Assembly (NCBI GenBank): GCA_002393195.1
Contig: DGIK01000224.1
Location: 8,548-72,547 of the forward strand
Length of the DNA: 64,000 bases
Direction: 5' to 3'
DNA from: Bacteroidales bacterium UBA3824
GTDB lineage: Bacteria; Bacteroidota; Bacteroidia; Bacteroidales; UBA3824
This document shows positions 25,360 through 34,094 of this stretch, piece after piece. Position 1 is the first letter of the stretch. Every line of letters begins with the position of its first letter. The position numbers and the translations under genes were made by a program. The notes below the pieces were generated by a model. That model did no database searches and was not told the origin of the DNA. It worked only from the letters and a program-made list of their open reading frames with translations.

Positions 25360-25391
25360 TTTGCAACATTGCCAACGATTCAATAACTTTG
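25360..25391 (+). promoter_or_regulatory. Promoter of the AAA-TPR gene
   Basis: TTTG at 25360-25363, 20 bases, TAACTTTG at 25384-25391. Start expected near 25397; the ATG at 25455 is favoured over an in-frame TTG at 25431. Confidence 0.7.
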
Positions 25392-25454
25392 CAAGTTATT
25401 GTGAGGTAGGCGTCAAACTACCCAAAAACATTGTATCAACAAGCAAAAAAATAT

Positions 25455-28400
25455 ATGCAGGAAGAAAAATTCCACGGCAACGAATTGGCTCTCAGCGTGG
25501 CTTGCAATGCCTTTGAAGACGTTATCGAAGGCAAAAACCGGGCGTTGTTCATAAGCGGCGCAAAGGGTGTGGGCAAGTCAGCACTCATCAAACAACTGCG
25601 TGAACGGCTCTCATCGCCGGGAATGTTGGAAAGGTTTGGTTTTCTCGCGGGGCGGCAGTTGGACGAAGGGTTCATCCGCTTCACGGACGGCGGCGACATC
25701 TCCGCGCTGCCAAGGGATTGCTATGCCGTAATCATTATAGACGAAATCCAAGACCGCAACGACCAAAGCCTCAGCGACATCTGCAAATTGGCACGGACGT
25801 TGGCATCGTCCACAGACCTGCATTATATGCTTGTAATGGCATACACGAGCGGCAGCATCGCCACGCAATCCACGATGCTGATGCCCACCCTCGCCGAAGT
25901 GAAAGGCATCCTCTCTAACGCATCGATAGCCATCACCGACATTGAGGTAAAGCCTATGACACTTGCCGACATCGCCACGACAATAGCATTCACGATGTCG
26001 CCAAACGACTTCCCGTCCAATTTTGTAAACCGTCTCTACGCCCTCACCGGCGGCGTGCAACTGTACGTAAGGGAAGTAATCAACTATCTCCGCGAATCGT
26101 CGATAATGACCATTACGGACGGCAAATGGCACTTGGACGAAGACCTCGCCGCCCCAGTCCTCGCCCCTTCTGCATCTATAGAAGACATCGAAACTCTGCG
26201 CATCAACCTATTGGCGGAAGATTTGGAAACCGCTGATGCCGACGCTCTCACCACCAGACTTCATCAACTCTGCCGCAACTACGCCAAACATCACATAATC
26301 AGCACACAAGGCATCGAAAAACTCATCAACATCGCGCCCCGCATACTCGCCGCCGTCCACGACGATACGCTATCGCGCACCATTGCCGACCTATTGCCGA
26401 GCAATCAAGCCGACAATCGACAGCCGGACGACGCGTTGCTGATAACTCCCGAAAACATCGACCGCACCGACGAAATCCTTGCGCCGCTCGCCCAAAAATA
26501 CAAGATGTCGCAACTCCTGCAAAACGCCCAACATTTGCTCGACATCATTCCCAAAGGCGACACCAACAATTACCGCATTGCATTACGCTACAAAAGCGAC
26601 GCCCAGATATTCCTCGGACACACCAAGGACGCATACGACACGGCTACGCTCCTATATCAATCTGCCGAAACCGACGGCGACGCCCGCACATATCACGAGG
26701 CGTTGTTTAGGCAGGGCTATGCGGCAGGATTGATGCAGGACTTTGAGACGAGCGAGCGTTGCCTTTCGGCAGCCATCGACAAGGCGTCACATTACGACAA
26801 GCAAGCCGCCCGGCAATACGCCTGCATACAAGCATCGTTGGAAAACGACCAACCCAAATTACAAGAAGCCATACAACACGCCACATACGTATATGAATCG
26901 TCAGAATTGGACGGCGACGCCAAGCATCAATGCCAATCGCTCATCATATTGTCGCAGTCGCACAAGATGCTTTTTGATATGGACAGGTCAAAGGTGGAGG
27001 CCAAGCTCGCGCTCAAACTCTTACAAGACATCGACGACCCGCGATTGGAGGCTCGCGCACATGCCACAATAGGTTCGTATTATCAAAGCAACCACGAAAA
27101 CGACAAGGCGATGGAGCATTACCGCATCGCCGAACAATTGCTAATGCAAATCAACGACACTCCGGGCATTGCCGGCATACACATCAACATCGGCAACTTG
27201 CTCTGCGACAGTAGCAACTACGACGACGCCATCAAGCATTTTGAGGACGCACTCGCCGCCACGCAAGGCCTCGATGTACTCAGCAAACAACTCGGCGCAT
27301 ACATCGGTCTCGCCACCGCCAATATCTACAGGGGCAGCGGCGCACAAGCAGAAAAATATCTCACCGAAGCCATGGACATCGCCAACCAATTAGGCAGCAA
27401 CTGGGCTTTGGCATACACCAATTCCACTTGGGGCGAATATCACCAACAGATAGGCGAATTTGAGGAGGCTCTTGCTTTTTACAAAAACGCACTCGAAATC
27501 GACCAACGAAACGAGGACGCCATCAATGTATATTGCGACCTGATAAACATCGCAAGCATGTGCAGCTACACCGACCGCATCGACGAGGGCATCCAAACCC
27601 TCCAAGTAGCGCAGGTAATGTCTGTGGAGAGCATCAAGGAATCGATGGCGGGCAACGTCAACAACACCTTTGCGGGGCTTTATTATGCCAAGGGCGACTA
27701 CGAAATGGCTCTGTCGCATTACCAAAAAGCCCTCGAACAAGACATCAAGAACAACCACCAAATCAATACGGCTATTTCGTATGGCAACATTTCAGGCACT
27801 TATTTTGCCCTCAACGACCTCGACAACGCCATTCTGATGGCAGACAAGGCTATTGCCATCGACCGCCAACTCAACGACAATCTCCAACTCGCCAACCATC
27901 TCTCGCGTCAAGCCGCCAACTATCAGGCGCAAAACAAACTCAACGAGAGCCGCGACCTGTTTTTGGAATCGGCAAGGATGTTCCGTCGGCTCAATATCCT
28001 CGATGACGAGGCGATGATGCTCCGCAACGCCGCCGCCAATATGCACGACCTTGGCGACAACGTGGCTGCCGGCAAGATTCTCCGCGACGCACTCTCAGCA
28101 CTCGAAGAATCAGGCAATTACGAATTGCAACCAGACATCATAAAACTCCTCGCGCTTTTGGCATCGGAGGAAGATCATGACGACGAAGCAATCAACCTTT
28201 ACAAAAAGGCGGCTTCTATTTATGATGACCACAATATTGAACTCGACGACAATTACGGCGACATTTATCAGTCGATGGCAGACATTTACCTCGAAACCGA
28301 CCGCAATGCCGACGCGATAGAATGTTACCGCCACCTTGCGGAAATTTATGCCGACGACGACCCAGATTACAGCGTTGAAAACCGCATACTCGCCGGCAAA

Positions 28401-29879
28401 ACATACATACAGATGGACAACGAACCGGGTGCTACCAAGGAATTTGACATTGCATACGGACTATTGGACAAGATGAAGGACAACGACGCCCGCGCCGCCG
28501 CCACAAGCGACATCGGCGATTATCTCTATTGGCGCAAGATGTACGACGAGGGGTTTGCATTCAAGGCAAAGGCCATCAACGACATCAAGGACACCACAGA
28601 AAACCGTCCTTTGCTCGCACGCCTTCACTACACATTTGCGGAGTGCCTCCTCGACCAGCGCAAGACCGCCGAAGCCCTCGAAAACTATTACGCCGCGCTC
28701 CGCATTTATCAAGACACCAAGGACAATTGGCAACAGGCGTTCATCCTCAACAACATTGGCTACGCCTACGACACGATAGGACAGGTGAAGACCGCATCGC
28801 AATTTTACCACCGCGCCTACAATTGTTACAAAGAAGCCAACGACCTCGATGGCATGTACAACAACCTCAACAACGAGGCGTTGATGTTGGAAAAAATCGG
28901 ACACTTCGAGGATGCTGCGGCGTGCTACAATGCGGCGTTGGACTTGTTGCAAAAAGAACACGCCGACCCCGCCGAAATTGGCCGTTCAGCCCTCAACATA
29001 GCCAAAAACCTGATGAACGTACTGAGCGACGACGCGGTAAAATATTTCAATCTTGCATACACCAATTTCAAGGATGATGATATGCTCGACGAGATGCTCA
29101 CGTGCCTCGACCTTTTTGCGATGCACTACGTCAACAAGCAAAACATCGCCTCCGCCAAATCGTGCATCAACGTTGCGCAGACTTTGCTCCACAGCCACCA
29201 TGCATACGAGGCGCAGACCAAAATCAACAATCTAATTGGCTGCATTTACACGTATGTTTGGGAGCCCGCCAACGCCATCGAATCGTTCTACAAGTCGTTG
29301 CGCATACTCGCCGAACACGACCAATGGGGTTCGATGGCGCATTGTCATTTCCTAATGGCCAACAAACTGATGCACAACGAAACCCACCTCACCGACATCA
29401 TCGAAGTAAAGGGCAAGACCGGCAAGGTGTGCGATTTTTGTATGGAATTTCTTGATTTTGCAGTGAAGACATCCGACAAGGAAGGGCTGCAATCATTGTT
29501 GTCGGACGCCATCGGCACCCGTGCGCTCCTGCATTGGAATGAGAAAAATTACGACCTCTCCGAATCCGATATGAACACCGCCATCGAAAAGGCTACAACA
29601 GACGAATCGCGTCTGTCGTTGATGTTACATTCAGGCGTTTTGGACTATATGCGCAAGTCATACGACACCGCCGAATTCAAATTCACCGAAACTTACCAAT
29701 TGGCGGTTCAAAAGCACTTGTTTGAGGAACAACTCACCTCCAAGGCGTGGCTCTGCAAACTTTACTTTGACCGTGGTGAAATCCATCGCGCCGCCGTCAT
29801 ACTCAACGAACTCCGCCCAAATATAGAATACGTGCTTGCAAAAGTGCCTGCATTGGCTGAAAATTTGGCTAAGCGTTAA
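25455..29879 (+). CDS. Giant AAA/STAND-like ATPase with TPR array, 1474 aa
   Basis: The N-terminal 260 residues form a P-loop ATPase: Walker A SGAKGVGKSALIK at about 34-46, Walker B AVIIIDEIQD at 91-100, and a helical lid with YALTGGVQLYVREVINYL. After a linker to about 320 the rest is a long series of tetratricopeptide repeats (for example ALFRQGYAAGLMQDFETSERCL and AGLYYAKGDYEMALSHYQKALE), probably over twenty. The layout matches STAND signalling ATPases, where TPRs sense a ligand or partner. No effector domain is seen at either end and there is no signal peptide. It may act with a separate effector or regulator that I cannot identify. Confidence 0.88.
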   Translation: MQEEKFHGNELALSVACNAFEDVIEGKNRALFISGAKGVGKSALIKQLRERLSSPGMLERFGFLAGRQLDEGFIRFTDGGDISALPRDCYAVIIIDEIQDRNDQSLSDICKLARTLASSTDLHYMLVMAYTSGSIATQSTMLMPTLAEVKGILSNASIAITDIEVKPMTLADIATTIAFTMSPNDFPSNFVNRLYALTGGVQLYVREVINYLRESSIMTITDGKWHLDEDLAAPVLAPSASIEDIETLRINLLAEDLETADADALTTRLHQLCRNYAKHHIISTQGIEKLINIAPRILAAVHDDTLSRTIADLLPSNQADNRQPDDALLITPENIDRTDEILAPLAQKYKMSQLLQNAQHLLDIIPKGDTNNYRIALRYKSDAQIFLGHTKDAYDTATLLYQSAETDGDARTYHEALFRQGYAAGLMQDFETSERCLSAAIDKASHYDKQAARQYACIQASLENDQPKLQEAIQHATYVYESSELDGDAKHQCQSLIILSQSHKMLFDMDRSKVEAKLALKLLQDIDDPRLEARAHATIGSYYQSNHENDKAMEHYRIAEQLLMQINDTPGIAGIHINIGNLLCDSSNYDDAIKHFEDALAATQGLDVLSKQLGAYIGLATANIYRGSGAQAEKYLTEAMDIANQLGSNWALAYTNSTWGEYHQQIGEFEEALAFYKNALEIDQRNEDAINVYCDLINIASMCSYTDRIDEGIQTLQVAQVMSVESIKESMAGNVNNTFAGLYYAKGDYEMALSHYQKALEQDIKNNHQINTAISYGNISGTYFALNDLDNAILMADKAIAIDRQLNDNLQLANHLSRQAANYQAQNKLNESRDLFLESARMFRRLNILDDEAMMLRNAAANMHDLGDNVAAGKILRDALSALEESGNYELQPDIIKLLALLASEEDHDDEAINLYKKAASIYDDHNIELDDNYGDIYQSMADIYLETDRNADAIECYRHLAEIYADDDPDYSVENRILAGKTYIQMDNEPGATKEFDIAYGLLDKMKDNDARAAATSDIGDYLYWRKMYDEGFAFKAKAINDIKDTTENRPLLARLHYTFAECLLDQRKTAEALENYYAALRIYQDTKDNWQQAFILNNIGYAYDTIGQVKTASQFYHRAYNCYKEANDLDGMYNNLNNEALMLEKIGHFEDAAACYNAALDLLQKEHADPAEIGRSALNIAKNLMNVLSDDAVKYFNLAYTNFKDDDMLDEMLTCLDLFAMHYVNKQNIASAKSCINVAQTLLHSHHAYEAQTKINNLIGCIYTYVWEPANAIESFYKSLRILAEHDQWGSMAHCHFLMANKLMHNETHLTDIIEVKGKTGKVCDFCMEFLDFAVKTSDKEGLQSLLSDAIGTRALLHWNEKNYDLSESDMNTAIEKATTDESRLSLMLHSGVLDYMRKSYDTAEFKFTETYQLAVQKHLFEEQLTSKAWLCKLYFDRGEIHRAAVILNELRPNIEYVLAKVPALAENLAKR

Positions 29880-31727
29880 TCATATCCCCTGCAACGCCCT
29901 GTACCGCTCCCTCGACTCCACGGCATATACGCTGCCCGGATAGTCGGCGAGGATGCGCATATAATATTCCTTGGCAGATTGCGGGTCGTTGAGATGCTCC
30001 TCGGCAATTTTTGCATAATAATAACAAGCCTTGTCGGCGAGTATGTCATAGGAATAGTCGTCGGCTACTTTCTTATAATAAACCGCCGCAGTATCATAAT
30101 TGTGCTGTTTGGCATAAATCCGCGCCTTCATAAACAACGCCTCATCCACGAGTGGCGAGGTCTTATGTATGGTGATGATGCTGTCGAGCGAGAGGATTGC
30201 CTTGGCGAGTTGATTTTGCTGACGGTACATATCGGCGCGAGCATAGATGCGGAGGTCTGGGCTCGACAATTGATTTTCGGAAATGAGAGCCGTAGTATCG
30301 CCGGGAACAGAATTTTCGCGCTCGGCATTGTCGGCAATGAGCAACGAAAGTTCCATTGCATCGTTGGCAACGAGTTTTGTGGTGGCAGCTTTGAGGACGT
30401 CGAGTTGCGATGCAGCCCACTTGAAATTGCCCGTGTAATACGCCACACGCGCCTTGCGGAATTTTGCCTCGTCGCCGTATTCGTTTTGCTTGTTGTCGTT
30501 CTCAACTTTTGCGTAGGTCATCAGCGCGTCCCAAACATCGCCCTCGTAAAACTGAATGTCGCCGAGTTCGAGGTTGAGAGTCGCCTTTGTGGAATAATTG
30601 ACACCCTGAGCCTTCAACGCCCGCTCGATGATGGCTCGCGCACTGTCGGGTTTGTCGAGGTAATAAGTCTCAATGCGGGCATAATTGCGGATTTCGGCGA
30701 CGGTCTTGCTGTTATAACCAAACTCCTCAAATGTGGCGGCGTACTGCGATTCGAGAAATTTAATTTGCTCCATATCAGTGATTTCGCCGCTCTCTATCTG
30801 TCGGTACATCGACGTCAATGTGCCGAATGTGGCGCGCTGATGGTAAGGACAATCCTTGCCCTTTGCCAAAACATATTTGTAGGCATCAGCCGCCGCCGCG
30901 TAGTCTTTGGACTGCAACGCTTGGTCGCCAATCGTAATGAGCCGCTGCCCCAATTCGCCAAGCCTCTTGTCCAACGCCTTCGCCTGCACGATTGCGCTCT
31001 TGAAATTCTTTTTTTGCACCAACAGCCAAATCATCATCTCCGAATAATGCGTGGATGGCTTTTGCTGGATACGTTGGAGGAGCGTGGAGCGCAGTATGTT
31101 GTAAAATTCGTCGTTGATGTCGTTGTTGATGTAATACTGATACATATTTTCGACGTTGAAAATATCCGTGGGGGTCTTGTCAACTATGTCCAAGCCCGTC
31201 TCCGCCATCATCTTGAAATTCCGCGAACTTGCATAGACCGAAAACAATTCGTTGTTGAAATCCTCGCCAGTGATTTCACGGGCTTTGAGGAGCGTCTTTT
31301 CGGCGTATTCGTTTTCGCTGAACGTCAGAAACTGATTGGTAACTTGAATGATGGAATTTCTATCTGGACGCAGCGACGATACCGCGCCATCATATTCCGC
31401 CTGAGCCTTGTCATTTTTTCCCTGTTGCTTATAGACATAACCAAGCACAATTCTATACGACGGGTCGGTCTTGGCAGTGGCAGACGCCTGTTTCTTAGCC
31501 GCCTTCTCTGCCTTCTCAAATTGTTCAGTGCGCAGGAGACAGTTGATGTAATAATTGAAGTAATTCTTTGATTTTGACTGATTAAACAACTCCTCAAACA
31601 GATACGCCGCCTTGTCGTACTCCTTATTGTTGTAATAGGAATACGCAAGTTGCACATTGTCGTTGCTCTGCGGGAAGGCAGAGAGGGCGGCGAGGAGGAA
31701 GATTATGATGGTGAGTAATGGTTTCAT
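29880..31727 (-). CDS. Secreted TPR protein, 615 aa
   Basis: A signal peptide (LLTIIIFLLAALSAFPQ) leads into helical repeats: YSYYNNKEYDKAAYLFEELFNQ, YVYKQQGKNDKAQAEYDGAV, and near the C-terminus ARIYAKQHNYDTAAVYYKKVADDYSYDILADKACYYYAKIAEEHLNDPQSAKEYYMRILADYPGSVYAVESR-type units. The C-terminal pattern resembles the YbgF/BamD-like TPRs of periplasmic proteins. It ends at the stop of the convergent AAA-TPR gene with no spacer. It is an ordinary chromosomal gene in Bacteroidota, to my knowledge without a tested function. Confidence 0.88.
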   Translation of the reverse strand: MKPLLTIIIFLLAALSAFPQSNDNVQLAYSYYNNKEYDKAAYLFEELFNQSKSKNYFNYYINCLLRTEQFEKAEKAAKKQASATAKTDPSYRIVLGYVYKQQGKNDKAQAEYDGAVSSLRPDRNSIIQVTNQFLTFSENEYAEKTLLKAREITGEDFNNELFSVYASSRNFKMMAETGLDIVDKTPTDIFNVENMYQYYINNDINDEFYNILRSTLLQRIQQKPSTHYSEMMIWLLVQKKNFKSAIVQAKALDKRLGELGQRLITIGDQALQSKDYAAAADAYKYVLAKGKDCPYHQRATFGTLTSMYRQIESGEITDMEQIKFLESQYAATFEEFGYNSKTVAEIRNYARIETYYLDKPDSARAIIERALKAQGVNYSTKATLNLELGDIQFYEGDVWDALMTYAKVENDNKQNEYGDEAKFRKARVAYYTGNFKWAASQLDVLKAATTKLVANDAMELSLLIADNAERENSVPGDTTALISENQLSSPDLRIYARADMYRQQNQLAKAILSLDSIITIHKTSPLVDEALFMKARIYAKQHNYDTAAVYYKKVADDYSYDILADKACYYYAKIAEEHLNDPQSAKEYYMRILADYPGSVYAVESRERYRALQGI

Positions 31728-31738
31728 AATTTTGGAAA

Positions 31739-32407
31739 TTATTGTAAGATTAATTGTTGTTGGCGCTGGATTGCGATAACATTAGTCAATGCCTTGCCCT
31801 GCCGCTCATAAAGGTCTGTGTCGATGAAATTGAGCAAGACATTGCGGCTCCAACCATTTTGAACAGTCTGATGGACAAAGAAAAGGGCTTTGTCAGGAAC
31901 ATTAAAGAATTTGTCAATAATATATCGATGATGTCCCCACGGCACATTAAACAAATCTCGTCTGATTTGCTCAACTACTTGTTGTGTAAAATGGAAATTT
32001 TCAAAGCAATCAACAACCTGTGGGTTATTTATATTTTTTTCTAATAACGCCTTGTCCGAAGAGTTTATTTGTTTTTTTTCCAAATAATCCACAACTTGTG
32101 GAGAAATTATAACATAAGATTGGTACAGAAGGTAAAACTTCTTCATATACATTATGTTAGTTTCCGAAAAACAAGTTGCATCGGGGTTAAGTTCTCGCAA
32201 ATCTCGGCTGAGGTTTTTCATAAACCCACTACCCCATTTGTTTTCCGCTTTTTTTTCAACAATATCCTTTCCGAGTTCCCAATAATATTGCAGCATTTCG
32301 CTGTTGACCTTTACCGCCGCCTTGATTTGGCTTCTGCGGTAACGGGAACTCAGTTCGGCTATCCATTTAGTATAGTCTTGGTCTAATATTTTAATCGGGT
32401 TTGGCAT
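31739..32407 (-). CDS. DUF1016 (YhcG-type) protein, N-terminal domain only
   Basis: The 222 residues match the YhcG N-terminal domain: YTKWIAELSSRYRRSQIKAAVKVNSEMLQYYWELGKDIVEKK, FMKNLSRDLRELNPDATCFSETNIMYMKKFY, VPWGHHRYIIDK, and the exit FIDTDLYERQGKALTN. The full family has about 350 residues and continues into a PD-(D/E)xK nuclease domain, but here the frame stops 14 residues after ALTN. A +1 frame (LSQSSANN) resembles the normal continuation, so a frameshift followed by deletion is likely. The nuclease is lost. The next gene begins 11 bases on. Confidence 0.8.
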   Translation of the reverse strand: MPNPIKILDQDYTKWIAELSSRYRRSQIKAAVKVNSEMLQYYWELGKDIVEKKAENKWGSGFMKNLSRDLRELNPDATCFSETNIMYMKKFYLLYQSYVIISPQVVDYLEKKQINSSDKALLEKNINNPQVVDCFENFHFTQQVVEQIRRDLFNVPWGHHRYIIDKFFNVPDKALFFVHQTVQNGWSRNVLLNFIDTDLYERQGKALTNVIAIQRQQQLILQ

Positions 32408-32528
32408 AATAATTTCCCTGTAATTTTTCTGCAAATATAAGAATCTTTTTTGACATAAAAAACTAATCCCACCGTCCTGATAATACAATGACAGTGGGAT
32501 TAGTCAACATTGCAAACCAATCGGTTTC

Positions 32529-33323
32529 TTAGAACCCTTGCGGCTTACATTCATTTAAAAATTTCGCAAAGGGAGACATAACACGCTCTAAAAACGCCCA
32601 TTTTTCCAAGCCGGGATACGACGGATGGAAAGATTCGATTACAACCATACGTCTCTGCTTGTAGTAACGCAAACGACAATGCCATTTTGTTTCTACCCGA
32701 TTCTGCAAAGGATACCTATAATCCAATGGATAATCTGATTCCCCTAAAAAATTCTCTTGGGTAATGAAATCGAACATTGTACCATTACCGTCACAACACA
32801 CAATTACATTCGGACTCAGAATATCGATTTCTTTTTTCAGAAAAACTTCATCACGTTCCAACGCTTCTCTTAATATATTGGGTGGACAATCTTCGCCTCC
32901 TGCCAATTTCTTTGTTTCAATAAACGCAAAAGGCTGAGTGTTCCAAACCTTCTTCACAACACCTTCTTCCATTTTGGATACTATATCTCGATCTCCAACT
33001 CGACGTTCGATCCTATTCTCTAATATTCCATAGAGCAACATTGCAAGCCACGGATAAAATTTCCCCTCCAAATCACTGACAACGTCTTTGTTCATTTTCA
33101 TACTATCCCTTGTATCATACCCATATCCGTCAGGACAATCTTTCACCATTAACATTACACGCCTTGATGAATTCTCCCACAATTCGTCCACATTAATAGA
33201 ATCATCAACCTTACGCATAATGCCATCTCGGCAAAACTTGTTTCGGTCCGCCTCGGGATAACTATTTATCCATTGCTCAAAGAGCGTATCCAAGCATTCA
33301 TTGTAGTTTATGAAATAACTCAT
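32529..33323 (-). CDS. Hypothetical protein, uracil-DNA-glycosylase-like fold suspected, 264 aa
   Basis: Residues 50-75 read RRVMLMVKDCPDGYG, and later NTQPFAFIETKKLAGGEDCPPNILREALERDEVFLKKEIDILSPNVIVCCDGNGT and a late IESFHPSYPG. The order (substrate loop, ..PNVIVCCG.., late S-HPS) is like the UDG superfamily variants annotated in many bacteria, but the catalytic residues are not certain. No signal peptide. A -7 box TACATTTG (reverse strand of 33362-33369) lies about 40 bases upstream. It sits next to a tandem repeat and an MNT gene in an accessory patch. Confidence 0.65.
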   Translation of the reverse strand: MSYFINYNECLDTLFEQWINSYPEADRNKFCRDGIMRKVDDSINVDELWENSSRRVMLMVKDCPDGYGYDTRDSMKMNKDVVSDLEGKFYPWLAMLLYGILENRIERRVGDRDIVSKMEEGVVKKVWNTQPFAFIETKKLAGGEDCPPNILREALERDEVFLKKEIDILSPNVIVCCDGNGTMFDFITQENFLGESDYPLDYRYPLQNRVETKWHCRLRYYKQRRMVVIESFHPSYPGLEKWAFLERVMSPFAKFLNECKPQGF

Positions 33324-33674
33324 ATTCTTTGTTATTAATTGTTAGCAATCTTTCAACGTCCCAAATGTAATAACATAATGCTATATCTTCCAAATATTTC
33401 TACACATTTTTTATTATTTTTTTTGCATTATTTTTTATTTTTCCATAATTATCTGAATCATAGAAAATTACAATAATTTTTGTAAGGTTCAATAGGTAAA
33501 AATATAAAAATTTTGTAAGATTCAATAGGTAAGTTTTTGAAAATCTTGTAAGGGTCAATAGGTAAATTGAATTTTTTTGCGCGGAATAAGGAATTTTTGT
33601 TATTTTTGTGAAGAGGGAAATGGATGTTTGATGTCAATTCAATGCAACTCTAATTTGTCAAAAATCTGACAGAT
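33324..33674. other. AT-rich intergenic region with promoter and tandem repeats
   Basis: Contains the reverse-strand -7 box at 33362-33369 for the preceding gene, about 100 bases of A/T runs, and the three 19-bp repeats at 33481-33566. No reading frame is credible. Confidence 0.55.
33481..33566. repeat. Three short repeats at 33-34 bp spacing
   Basis: TGTAAGRKTCAATAGGTAA occurs at 33481-33499, 33514-33532 and 33548-33566. A fourth copy at 34013-34031 lies beyond the MNT gene and spans the -33 region of its promoter. Confidence 0.75.
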
Positions 33675-33983
33675 TCAACGATGTTTCAAAATGTCGATTC
33701 CATATTTATCGATTTGGTTACGGAAAAAAGGGTTCAAATTATTGTGATCGCATATCAAATCAACCTTGCAGCCCAACAAATCTTCCAAATACTGCGCCGC
33801 AGCGATGGCATTATAAAACACAGGAGGCATCTGCACAAACAAATCCACATCGCTGTTTCCGTTGTGGGTGTTCTTGGCGACACTCCCCAAAAGACGCATC
33901 GAAGTAATTCCGAAATCGTGGATGAGCCTTTCGGAATTGTCTTTGAGAAGATTGATATATTCGGACTGCGATTTCATAGCCAT
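33675..33983 (-). CDS. MNT-type nucleotidyltransferase (MntA-like antitoxin), 102 aa
   Basis: A minimal nucleotidyltransferase: RLLGSVAKNTHNGNSDVDLFVQM carries the GS...D.D motif at about 33-48, followed by the later acidic DLICD. Such proteins are antitoxins of HEPN/MNT pairs, adding AMP to the HEPN toxin. No HEPN gene is beside it here: the neighbours are a glycosylase-like gene and a secreted enzyme. The -7 box TACATTTG lies on the reverse strand at 33994-34001. The start is ATG 33983 or, two codons later, 33977. An orphan or remnant of a pair is likely. Confidence 0.8.
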   Translation of the reverse strand: MAMKSQSEYINLLKDNSERLIHDFGITSMRLLGSVAKNTHNGNSDVDLFVQMPPVFYNAIAAAQYLEDLLGCKVDLICDHNNLNPFFRNQIDKYGIDILKHR

Positions 33984-34012
33984 AAAGTTTCTGCAAATGT
34001 AACATATTTTTG

Positions 34013-34031
34013 GGCAAGGTTCAATAGGTAA
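34013..34031. repeat. Fourth copy of the 19-bp motif
   Basis: GGCAAGGTTCAATAGGTAA matches the array at 33481-33566. On the reverse strand it lies 11 bases upstream of the -7 box of the MNT gene, where the -33 box should be. Confidence 0.7.
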
Positions 34032-34041
34032 CACGAAAAAA

Positions 34042-34073
34042 TTTGCACATAACCAAAAATTCTCCTATTTTTG
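34042..34073 (+). promoter_or_regulatory. Promoter of the GHL10 gene
   Basis: TTTG at 34042-34045, 20 bases, TATTTTTG at 34066-34073, 21 bases before the ATG. Confidence 0.7.
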
Positions 34074-34094
34074 TAAACCAAAAACTTACGAAAA

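Noticed and set aside
29979-31571. A 530-codon open frame on the + strand
   Set aside because: It lies opposite the TPR gene 29880-31727, whose protein has a signal peptide and repeats. The antisense protein has no recognisable domain and is rich in Val, Ile and Cys, as usual for shadow frames.
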